Shown here piece by piece: positions 15,515 through 22,454 of a DNA stretch of 30,562 nt. A program made the translations under genes and the position numbers. Below the pieces are notes generated by a model, which was not told the DNA's origin, made no database searches, and saw only the letters and a list, made by a program, of their open reading frames with translations. Within the stretch, counting starts at the first letter, position 1. Each line of letters starts with the position of its first letter. Source of the DNA: JAAZIN01 sp964464625 (GTDB lineage: Bacteria; Bacillota; Dethiobacteria; DTU022); contig CAYXKD010000021.1 of the NCBI GenBank assembly GCA_964464625.1, positions 1 through 30,562 on the forward strand, given 5' to 3'.

Positions 15515-15997
15515 ATGCCCACATTTACCGACATGGCTGTAAACGCTGACAATCTAATCTGTATCGCCAGGCGGCCCCTGGAGATCGTCTGCCTCCTGGT
15601 AAAAAGGCTTTTTGGACGTTCCCGGAGCAAAACTGCTGTTACCCTGCAGTGGCGCTATCTTCCTTCCGCCCCCGGGGCCACCCCTCTTCCGCCCCATATG
15701 ATCATCTCCTGCCATCTGGATAAGGCCTCTGTCAAGGAATGCCTGCTGCTCCCTTTAGCCTTTCGGCGCCAGGTAACCTTAGAGATTACCTACCAGGTAA
15801 AGGCGATTGTGACCTATTGCGACATAGCCGGCAATATAGGGATAGCTGTGTTGCGTAAGGAACTGCGCCGCCGCTCCCGGCCGATGCCGGGAAACCTTTT
15901 TATGAGCAGCGCAGCCAGGGTTACCCTGGATCTGGTAGATTGCCGCATAAACAGTTCGATTACAAACAATGATCCCCGGGCTGCAGCTACACCATGA
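15515..15997 (+). CDS. Hypothetical protein, putative spore coat-associated (160 aa)
   Basis: This 160-aa protein has GC-rich third codon positions and a GAGGG site seven bases before its ATG, so it is probably real. No family is recognised. It has no signal peptide. Two hydrophobic, beta-prone stretches stand out: NLICIARRPLEIVCLLVKRLF (about 11-31) and ECLLLPLAFRRQVTLEITYQVKAIVTYCDIAGN (about 75-107). The latter vaguely resembles the middle of the Cys-rich protein at 11457, without alignable motifs. It probably shares the sigma-K-like promoter at 15252 with the small ORF before it. Confidence 0.6.
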   Translation: MPTFTDMAVNADNLICIARRPLEIVCLLVKRLFGRSRSKTAVTLQWRYLPSAPGATPLPPHMIISCHLDKASVKECLLLPLAFRRQVTLEITYQVKAIVTYCDIAGNIGIAVLRKELRRRSRPMPGNLFMSSAARVTLDLVDCRINSSITNNDPRAAATP

Positions 15998-16021
15998 TCA
16001 ATACAGTTTTCTATCACGCTC

Positions 16022-16048
16022 ACCATATCACGCCGGCAACGTATAATA
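16022..16048 (+). promoter_or_regulatory. Sigma-K-like promoter of the TasA-like gene
   Basis: AC (16022-16023, context CACC), a 16-base spacer and CGTATAATA (16040-16048) match the sigma-K pattern with one mismatch (G for A at the second -10 base). The same bases contain a sigma-A TATAAT (16042-16047), but no acceptable TTGACA lies 16-18 bases before it. Confidence 0.42.
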
Positions 16049-16078
16049 CATTAATCATGGCGAAAAGAGGTGACAACA

Positions 16079-16555
16079 TTGGCCTTTACTTTTACCCAAA
16101 TAGCCAGTCCCGGCAACCTGGACAGCAGCTTTGATATGGCTGATCTCGATATTGTTGTTTCGCCCATCACACCTGTCATCAGCGCGGTAAACTTTGTTGG
16201 AGGGCAAAGCGATTCAGGGATCCTCGATGTCTCCAACAACAGCGATATTGACATCCTGTATTTCGTATCTGCAGACTGGCACGAATCGCCTGGGACCAGC
16301 ATCAGCATGGCCACTATCCTGGCCAACCGTCTAACCGTCAGTGTAGCAACCAGCCCCGGTGATGAAGCACTTTTTACCGGGAAGCTGGTGGACCTCGTTG
16401 ATCAGCCTGCAGGCGGCCGTCCCCTGGAGACTGGCTCTCCAGTGGAAAGCCTGGCCTTTACCCTGGCCCTTTCCCATGCAGAGGCGACAAACCTGGTCAA
16501 GGGCGCAGCCGTGCTCACAGACTTCGTCTTCGTGGCCACCCAGAGCCCAGCTTAG
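16079..16555 (+). CDS. TasA/camelysin-like beta-sandwich protein without signal peptide
   Basis: This 158-aa protein shows the order of segments seen in the TasA/camelysin/spore-coat-associated protein N group. First comes a DSGILDVSNNSDIDILYFVSADW stretch (about 47-69), like the family's DxxNTGTxxAYYFL. Then come a LANRLTVSVATSPGDEALFTGKLVDL segment and a C-terminal LAFTLALSHAEATN...TDFVFVATQ strand pair. Classic members form extracellular fibres and carry a signal peptide; this one has none. The start is probably the TTG at 16079, six bases after AGAGGTG; a GTG at 16070 overlaps that site. It precedes three glycosyltransferase-type genes and may be their substrate or a coat component, which is inference. 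Confidence 0.65.
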   Translation: MAFTFTQIASPGNLDSSFDMADLDIVVSPITPVISAVNFVGGQSDSGILDVSNNSDIDILYFVSADWHESPGTSISMATILANRLTVSVATSPGDEALFTGKLVDLVDQPAGGRPLETGSPVESLAFTLALSHAEATNLVKGAAVLTDFVFVATQSPA

Positions 16556-16559
16556 AAAG

Positions 16560-16580
16560 AGAGCCGGCCCGGCCGGCTCT
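16560..16580 (+). terminator. GC-rich hairpin after the TasA-like gene
   Basis: AGAGCCGGCC (16560-16569) and GGCCGGCTCT (16571-16580) form a perfect 10-bp dyad around one base, beginning four bases after the stop codon. Only two T residues follow at once, so it may attenuate or process the transcript rather than end it. Confidence 0.5.
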
Positions 16581-16605
16581 TACTTAAAAGAGTGGAGAAT
16601 CAGGC

Positions 16606-17733
16606 ATGAGCAAAAGAACCGTCAGTTTTCTCACCACGAGCCATTTCGAAGCGGAAGGAAACCGCTGTATCTATGGAGGAGCAGAGCGTTACGGCGTGGA
16701 GCTGACCAGGCTGTTTCTGGAGCTGGGCTGGAAGGTAAACTGGTGGCAGGCGGGCCTAAACTGGACGAGACCCATGCTGCCCGGAGTTGCCGTGCACGGC
16801 ATTCCTGTCCGGGACTCATTCGCCCAGACCTGCAGCAGTCTAAACAGGGCCTTTAGCGAGCAGGCAGGCGCAGTGGACCTGGCAATTTATTTTGTTACAT
16901 TCCTGACCTACCCCGAAGTTCTTCCCAGGAGCATTTCCATCTCTCACGGCATCTTCTGGGATTATTCCACCTGGGAAAATCGCATCGGGGGTGCGCAGCT
17001 TAAGGAAGAATGGCTTTGGCGCATGGAAAAGGCGCTCTACGCCCCTTCGCGGGTGGTATCTGTCGATACGGCTACGATCAGCTGGGCGGCGTGGCGCTGG
17101 CCCGCCCTGTTGAACCGTTTTGTCTACATCCCCAATTTCGTGGATACATCTTACTTTCACCCCATCACGGGAGAAAAACACCGGGGTGACGGCAAGATCA
17201 GAGTGCTGTTCCCCCGTCGCCTGACCACGGTAAGGGGTATCGGTGAAGCTATGCAGGCCGCCGCAGTCCTGACCAGACGCTATCCCGAGCTGGAATTTCA
17301 CTTTGTGGGGCGGGGTCACGATACCCGGCACGAGCAGCAGATGCTGAGCTGGGCTGCAAAAAATGATCGCATTTACTACTACTGGCGGACACCCGGGGGA
17401 ATGAAGGAAATTTACCAGAACATGGACATCTGTATAATCCCCTCCAAGTCCACCGAGGGAACCTCCCTGTCCTGCCTTGAAGCACTGGCTTGCGGTCTGC
17501 CGGTAATCGCCGGCAGAGCGGGAGGTTTGCCCGAAATGTTGATCCATAATTACAACAGCCTGGTGATTAACCCAACCACCGCCGGGCTGATCGAGGCGCT
17601 CACCCACCTGGTTGAAAATGGAGAGGTGCGGCGCAGGCTTGGCGAAAAAGCCAGGGAAACCGCCTCTGTTTTTGATCTGGCAATATGGAAAAAACGATGG
17701 ACCCGCCTTATAGAAAAAGTTATGGGATACTGA
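16606..17733 (+). CDS. GT4-family (GT-B fold) glycosyltransferase
   Basis: This 375-aa cytosolic enzyme has two Rossmann domains. The N-terminal acceptor half begins with VSFLTTSHF and a Gly-rich loop IYGGAERYGVELTRLFLELGW (about 22-42). The C-terminal nucleotide-sugar half has RVLFPRRLTTVRGIGEAMQA, FHFVGRG and MDICIIPSKSTEGTSLSCLEALACGLPVIA. In the last, Glu284 and Glu292 make the E-x7-E motif of retaining GT4 enzymes. Donor and acceptor are not predictable. The ATG follows GGAG at usual distance. It lies 50 bases after the TasA-like gene and 11 bases before a divergent paralogue, so the three sugar-related genes very likely form one operon. Confidence 0.9.
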   Translation: MSKRTVSFLTTSHFEAEGNRCIYGGAERYGVELTRLFLELGWKVNWWQAGLNWTRPMLPGVAVHGIPVRDSFAQTCSSLNRAFSEQAGAVDLAIYFVTFLTYPEVLPRSISISHGIFWDYSTWENRIGGAQLKEEWLWRMEKALYAPSRVVSVDTATISWAAWRWPALLNRFVYIPNFVDTSYFHPITGEKHRGDGKIRVLFPRRLTTVRGIGEAMQAAAVLTRRYPELEFHFVGRGHDTRHEQQMLSWAAKNDRIYYYWRTPGGMKEIYQNMDICIIPSKSTEGTSLSCLEALACGLPVIAGRAGGLPEMLIHNYNSLVINPTTAGLIEALTHLVENGEVRRRLGEKARETASVFDLAIWKKRWTRLIEKVMGY

Positions 17734-17744
17734 GGGGTGTAAAA

Positions 17745-18857
17745 ATGTCAACTGTATGCATGGTGGTGCGGCATTTACTGGACAGAGAGGGTTCTTCCAT
17801 CGTTGATACAATCCTGCATGGCTGGATTAATGCATTTTCATCTCTGCTTCAAGAGCTGGGACACAGGCTCGAAATCAGGCAGGAGGGAGCGGGCTGGCTA
17901 AAAGTGCTGCCCGGCGGGGAGCCGGTTTACGCTGTTCCGGAGCAAGATCCCTGGGCTCCCCTCCTGCCCAACGTAAACCAGAGCTTATGGGAACATGCCG
18001 CGGGGATCTCCCTGGCAATTTACGCTGATCCCCTGCTGGTCTATCCTCAGGCCCACACCACCTCTATCGTTCTGGGGCAGAGCATCCCGGTCCTGGATAT
18101 GTCCGCCCATTCCTACACTGCGCAAAACCGTGAAGAGTGGCTGGAACGAATCAAATCCGGTCTTTCTACCGTCAACTGCGTAGCAGCCAACAACACCCAG
18201 TTTATTCAATGGGTGGTGTCAACATGGCCCGGGCTCTACCATAAGCTGCACTATATTCCCGACTGGTTTGAACCTGCCGTCCCCGTTACAGAGGAAAATA
18301 TACTGGAAAAAGCACCTGTGAATAAAGCAGCCCCGCGGGTCCTGTTCACCTGTCCCGCCTTGCCCCGCTTTGGTATCAGCGAAACCCTGCGGGCGGTCGA
18401 GATACTGCGCCGGCGCCATGAAAGATTGTGCTTTATTTTCAGCGGCGCTATGCCGGCACCAATCCGGGAGCAGATGCAGCACTGGTTTAACAACCGGAGT
18501 TGCTGCCTGCTTTTGCCGCCCGGGCAGGCCATATATCGCCAGGGAGATATCGCTCTTTTCCCGGTTAAAAGTGGCCCGGTGCCCCTGCAGCAAGTGCTGC
18601 AGGCCATGCAGTCCGGTGCAGCGGTAATCGGATCGATGCATGGACCCCTGGTGGATATGATCATCCACAGCTATAACGGGCTCCTAATAAAACCCATCGA
18701 CTCTGATCTGATCGAAGCTTTGAGTACGCTCATCGAAGATGCCGCTTTACGGAGAAAAGTGAGCTGCAGGGCCCGGCTGACCAGAGCGACACTGGAGAAA
18801 AAAACCTGGGTTTCAGAGTGGAGCGCACTGCTCAAAACATTGATCGGGGGGGAATAA
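17745..18857 (+). CDS. Degenerate GT4-like glycosyltransferase paralogue
   Basis: This 370-aa protein resembles the preceding gene at its C-terminal half: the VIGSMHGPLVDMIIHSYNGLLIKP segment matches VIAGRAGGLPEMLIHNYNSLVINP there, and both continue with a DLIEAL/GLIEAL helix. At the catalytic loop the paralogue reads KSGPVPLQQVLQAMQSG, so Glu284 is replaced by Pro278 and Glu292 by Gln286. The N-terminal half is also shorter in glycine motifs. It may be an inactive partner, a lectin-like binder or an enzyme with an altered mechanism. The ATG at 17745 follows GAGGGG; an earlier in-frame ATG (17685) lies inside the previous gene and is rejected. Confidence 0.75.
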   Translation: MSTVCMVVRHLLDREGSSIVDTILHGWINAFSSLLQELGHRLEIRQEGAGWLKVLPGGEPVYAVPEQDPWAPLLPNVNQSLWEHAAGISLAIYADPLLVYPQAHTTSIVLGQSIPVLDMSAHSYTAQNREEWLERIKSGLSTVNCVAANNTQFIQWVVSTWPGLYHKLHYIPDWFEPAVPVTEENILEKAPVNKAAPRVLFTCPALPRFGISETLRAVEILRRRHERLCFIFSGAMPAPIREQMQHWFNNRSCCLLLPPGQAIYRQGDIALFPVKSGPVPLQQVLQAMQSGAAVIGSMHGPLVDMIIHSYNGLLIKPIDSDLIEALSTLIEDAALRRKVSCRARLTRATLEKKTWVSEWSALLKTLIGGE

Positions 18858-18858
18858 G

Positions 18859-19560
18859 ATGATCAGACTGGCTGCAATGATGCCCGTGTATAATGAAGCC
18901 GAACGCTACCTTGAACAGGTGCTGCGACACCTGGAAATCTTTGCAGATCGGATTGTCATCCTTGATGATTGTTCAACGGACCGCAGCGGGGAAATCTGCC
19001 GCTCTTTTGATCGAGTCATCTATTATCGGGGAAAAGAACATCTCTTTGAACGGGATGAGCCGCGCCTGAGAAGACTGCTCTGGCAGTATACCACTGAGCT
19101 GCAACCGCAGTGGATCCTGGCTATTGACGCCGACGAGATATTTGAAAAGCGGGCGGAGAGAGAATTCCCCAGTCTGCTCCGGCAGCATGATTTTAACGCC
19201 GTCGATTTCCGCATCTTTGATTTCTGGAATGGATTCCAATACCGGGTGGACGGAGGGTGGAATCCCTGGACCAAACATCACCGCATGCTGGTACAGTACG
19301 ACCCGGCTCTGCCTGACCGCTGGCGCGAACCGGGTCCACACTGCGGTCGCTTCCCCCTGGAGTATTATCGGCTGCCCTATGCCTTTCAGTCTGACTTCCG
19401 GGTAAAACATTTCGGCTGGATCTCCCCCGCCGACCGGCAACGAAAAGGCGAATTCTACCTGGCCAAGAATCCCTCGGACAGTCATGCCCGGTCCATTTTC
19501 AGCGAAGAAATCCGCCTGGAGGGTTGGGTGGATTGCAAGACCCTGCCTTTTGAAGCCTGA
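18859..19560 (+). CDS. GT2-family (GT-A fold) glycosyltransferase
   Basis: This short (233 aa) family 2 enzyme begins with the nucleotide-binding start LAAMMPVYNEAERYLEQVL. It has the UDP-contact motif VILDDCSTDRSG (33-44) and a DAD metal motif in LAIDADEIF (87-95). A His/Trp-rich acceptor part (NPWTKHHRMLVQYD, RVKHFGWISPADRQRKGEFYL) follows. No membrane helix is seen. It starts one base after the stop of the paralogue, so translation is coupled. It ends the plus-strand run; the 261 bases after it (19561-19821) hold no credible gene. Confidence 0.88.
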   Translation: MIRLAAMMPVYNEAERYLEQVLRHLEIFADRIVILDDCSTDRSGEICRSFDRVIYYRGKEHLFERDEPRLRRLLWQYTTELQPQWILAIDADEIFEKRAEREFPSLLRQHDFNAVDFRIFDFWNGFQYRVDGGWNPWTKHHRMLVQYDPALPDRWREPGPHCGRFPLEYYRLPYAFQSDFRVKHFGWISPADRQRKGEFYLAKNPSDSHARSIFSEEIRLEGWVDCKTLPFEA

Positions 19561-19821
19561 CCCGGGCAGCCCCTTCAGAAAACTTTTTTCGGCATACAGA
19601 GGGCTCAGGAGGGGGTCCCAAAGCGGGCACCAGCAATTCAGTTTTACAGCAAAGTTCAAAGACGATCTCTTCGTGCAATACAAGGGTGATTAATGTTTCC
19701 GTGTTGGAGGATTCGCTTCTTCCTTTCATAAATAAGCCTCCTTCCGCAAGTTGCACTTACCCCAGTATATTGCTCTTAACCGCCTCCGGTTCTTTAGCAC
19801 ATAATTTTGCTTCGCTCGCGC
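19561..19821. other. Gene-free junction between glycosyltransferase run and YdcC-like gene
   Basis: I see no credible gene here. The short frames lack ribosome sites and show no family motif. The stretch is less GC-biased than its surroundings, contains a small AACCG-CCT-CCGGTT-type dyad with a short T-run near 19780, and ends next to a GGTGCCAGGACAC sequence (from 19834). It marks one edge of the accessory block. Confidence 0.5.
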
Positions 19822-20580
19822 CTATCGTTTCGAGGTGCCAGGACACTCACCGGAAATAATGGTGTCAACCTCAAAGAGAGCTGCTTCAAGCATGGGGTTG
19901 AGTTGCAGCAGTTCGAAAACGGTGACCTGCGTGATGCGGCCGGCAAGATCAAAGCTTTCAATCCGCACGGGTAGAAAGGTTTTCTTTTCCAGCCAGACCT
20001 TTTCGCTAACCCGGTAGCGGTGCGGTTCGGCGGGAGTTATTTCAATTATGTAATAACTATGCCGCGAACCGCCCTCTTCACCCATATAGTCGAAGAGGGG
20101 CGCCTCACAGATAGAGTGCCAGTAATCCTCGAGAAATGCAGTGGAAACCCCCGTTTCAGTCAGCCCGGCGGCAGGCAAAAAGCCGCCGCTGCCGGGATCG
20201 TAAAGATAGACCCGGTCATGCTCACCGATGATCACCTCAACGGTGCTCTGCCGCCCGGCTGCGGTGGTGGTCATTTCCAGGCGATAGCGGTGAGGCACCT
20301 CTTTCCATATTTCCACGCTGTAGGCGGTTTCACCCTCCTCACCGGCAGGTGTTGTCCTGTAACGGGCATGATAGCTCTCCAGTGCGGAGATATTTTCCTC
20401 CAGGCGCCGCCGGATCACCGCTGCAGGATCGCTCTCACTTCCTCCACAAAAAAGACGCCACCCGGCAAAACCGAGAGCGCCCAGTAAACCAGGAATTAGC
20501 AGGATCAATAGCGGCAGCCTAAACACCAGGAAAATTCCTTGAGGCGCCTTCGGGGATCTCCTTCCTTTTTTTATACGCAA
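19822..20580 (-). CDS. LolA-like membrane-anchored protein, YdcC type
   Basis: This 252-aa protein has one N-terminal hydrophobic helix (about 16-40) and an extracytoplasmic LolA-like half-barrel: SYHARYRTTPAGEEGETAYSVEIWKEVPHRYRLEM, then GEHDRVYLYDPGSGGF, and KVWLEKKTFLPVRIESFDLAGRITQVTVFE. In Bacillus the equivalent YdcC lies next to alr, and LolA-like lipoproteins such as GerS act in spore cortex processes. The Cys after the helix (RLFCGGSES) is not a good lipobox. The start is the TTG at 20580, after AGGGGGTAGG; upstream codons overlap nnr. The C-terminal residues ECPGTSKR are encoded by a GGTGCCAGGACAC-like sequence resembling the palindromic repeats in this window. Confidence 0.75.
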   Translation of the reverse strand: MRIKKGRRSPKAPQGIFLVFRLPLLILLIPGLLGALGFAGWRLFCGGSESDPAAVIRRRLEENISALESYHARYRTTPAGEEGETAYSVEIWKEVPHRYRLEMTTTAAGRQSTVEVIIGEHDRVYLYDPGSGGFLPAAGLTETGVSTAFLEDYWHSICEAPLFDYMGEEGGSRHSYYIIEITPAEPHRYRVSEKVWLEKKTFLPVRIESFDLAGRITQVTVFELLQLNPMLEAALFEVDTIISGECPGTSKR

Positions 20581-20605
20581 TATGCCTACCCCCTTGCAAA
20601 ATTGC

Positions 20606-22204
20606 TTAAACGGGCCTGAGCCTGCGATGAAAAGGGCCCCAGGGGGAAATAGCTCTGCATTCCCGCTCCAGGTGCTGGAATGCCGCCGGGAATGCGGCCA
20701 GCACCTCCCCGGCCAGGGTACCGCGCCCTTTCGGAAGCAGGTCGCCCGCCAGACCATGGATGAAAGCTGCAGCAGCAGCGGCATCAAAGGGCTGCATCCC
20801 CTGAGCGATAAGGGAGACGATCAAACCGGTGAGCAGATCTCCCGTTCCAGCCGTAGCCAGGGCGGGCCCACCGGTGGGATTGAAACAAAGCTCACCGGCA
20901 GGGGAGGCGATGACGGTTTGCGCCCCTTTCAAGACTATGATGCTGTCCCATTCCCGGGCGAAGCGAAGCGCTAGCTCCGGGCGCGAACGCTGCACCTCAT
21001 CAATGCCCAGCCCCGTCAAAAGCGCCATCTCACCAGGATGCGGGGTAAGCAGCGGCGGCTGCTGAGCCGCCCGCAGAATTTCTTTCCGCCCCTCTTCCGG
21101 AAGCTGCGCCAGCGCCCCCAGTGCACCGGCATCGATTACCAGCGGAAGGGGACAGTGCCTGATCAGTTCACCCAGCAGCGCGACGGTCTCCCGCACCGGC
21201 GCAAGTCCCGGTCCCATCGCCAGAGCGCTGCAAGAGGCCGCTTTTTCAAGAAGCAGCTTTGCGGCGGCCTGCTCCGCCACTCCTGGAGAAAATTCCGGCA
21301 GGGACAGGGTAATCGCTTCGGGGAGCTGCGCCTCCAATGCAGGGCATACCGTTGCGGGAGCGGCCAGGTAGACCAGCCCGGCTCCGCCGCGTAGCGCCGC
21401 TCCTGCAGCCAGCACCGCAGCACCGCTCATACCAGGAGAGCCGGCGATAATGAGCACCCGGCCGAAGCTCCCTTTGTGCGATGCCTGCGGGCGGGGTGGC
21501 AGCAGTTCCCAAAGCCGCTGTGCCCTGCTCACTGTGGCCTGCTCCCCTGCCGCAAGAAATGAAGGAATGCTGATTTCTCCCACAAAAACTTCTCCCGCCA
21601 GGGCTGCGCCGGGATGCTGCAGTAATCCCGCCTTCGGGAAAGCAAAGGTAACTGTCCATCGGGCCTGCACAGCGCAGCCCATCACCTCTCCGCTATCCGC
21701 CTGAACCCCCGAAGGTATATCCGCTGCCAGCACAGGGAGATCGCTGGAGTTAATCGCCTCGATAACCGCAGCAGCCAGTCCCGTCACCGGCCGGTCCAAA
21801 CCGATCCCGAAGAGCGCGTCGACAATAAGGTCGGCGCCTTCAAGATCTGCCTTGAACTGCTCCAACCCCGCTTGATCCAGTATATGCTTGACCACAAAAC
21901 CGCTATGCCTCAAAAATTCATAATTAATGGCAGCATCGCCCCGGTAAGCATCGGGCGGCGCTATCGCCCAGAGAGAAACTGGCACTCCCGCCTGTCGCAG
22001 CAGGCGCGCCGCAACAAAGCCATCTCCGCCATTATTTCCCCTACCCGCCGCCACCACCACCCGTGCCGGGGCCGGCTGAAGAGCCAGGATCACCTCAACA
22101 ATCCTCATACCGGCACTCTCCATCAATACCGCCCCGGGAAGGCCCAGCTCTTCTATTGTCCTCCTGTCAGCCTCACGCATAGCCGCAGCCGTTAAAACTT
22201 TCAT
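20606..22204 (-). CDS. nnr: Bifunctional NAD(P)H-hydrate epimerase / ADP-dependent dehydratase
   Basis: This 532-aa fusion repairs damaged NAD(P)HX. The N-terminal YjeF-type epimerase (about 1-215) shows MREADRRTIEELGLPGAVLMESAG, GRGNNGGDGFVAARLL and DALFGIGLDRPV. The C-terminal ribokinase-like dehydratase (about 230-525) shows GRVLIIAGSPGMSGAAVLAAGAALRGGAGLV, LTPHPGEMALLTG and the ATP/ADP-site motif ATAGTGDLLTGLI. The ATG at 22204 follows GAGGTGAT; the ATG eight codons earlier has no ribosome site. It lies 25 bases upstream of the YdcC-like gene, the order found in many Firmicutes before alr and mazEF. Confidence 0.95.
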   Translation of the reverse strand: MKVLTAAAMREADRRTIEELGLPGAVLMESAGMRIVEVILALQPAPARVVVAAGRGNNGGDGFVAARLLRQAGVPVSLWAIAPPDAYRGDAAINYEFLRHSGFVVKHILDQAGLEQFKADLEGADLIVDALFGIGLDRPVTGLAAAVIEAINSSDLPVLAADIPSGVQADSGEVMGCAVQARWTVTFAFPKAGLLQHPGAALAGEVFVGEISIPSFLAAGEQATVSRAQRLWELLPPRPQASHKGSFGRVLIIAGSPGMSGAAVLAAGAALRGGAGLVYLAAPATVCPALEAQLPEAITLSLPEFSPGVAEQAAAKLLLEKAASCSALAMGPGLAPVRETVALLGELIRHCPLPLVIDAGALGALAQLPEEGRKEILRAAQQPPLLTPHPGEMALLTGLGIDEVQRSRPELALRFAREWDSIIVLKGAQTVIASPAGELCFNPTGGPALATAGTGDLLTGLIVSLIAQGMQPFDAAAAAAFIHGLAGDLLPKGRGTLAGEVLAAFPAAFQHLERECRAISPWGPFHRRLRPV

Positions 22205-22454
22205 CACAATCACCTCGTCGCATTTCATTGGCGGGGAAAACAGAAAACCGGAAAAGGCCTCTCTCCACCTTTACCCTTATATTTACCCCGCGCCACTCTC
22301 TTTTTTCATTCTATGGTAATTTTCGATTTCCTTTTATCAACGGGTGCAATTTAAACCGCGGTATTTTATGGAGCAGCAGGAGCAGGCGCACAATCTGTCG
22401 AAGGGTAGAGAGGCAAAAGCAAATGGACAAATTGCGATCAGAAGGGGTGTGCAA

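Noticed and set aside
16840..17811. 323-aa open frame on the minus strand
   Set aside because: It lies wholly opposite the GT4 gene, which has clear motifs; no ribosome site or family motif is seen in the minus frame.
18973..19683. 236-aa minus-strand frame over the GT2 gene
   Set aside because: It is opposite a gene with DDCSTD and DAD motifs and extends into non-coding DNA without a ribosome site.
19499..19756. 85-aa minus-strand frame at the end of the GT2 gene
   Set aside because: Half overlaps the GT2 gene; no ribosome site and low-complexity Pro-rich end.
22300..22340. Sigma-G -10-like CATTCTA upstream of the deacetylase gene
   Set aside because: No GNATR -35 box lies 17-18 bases before it and it is about 140 bases from the start codon.
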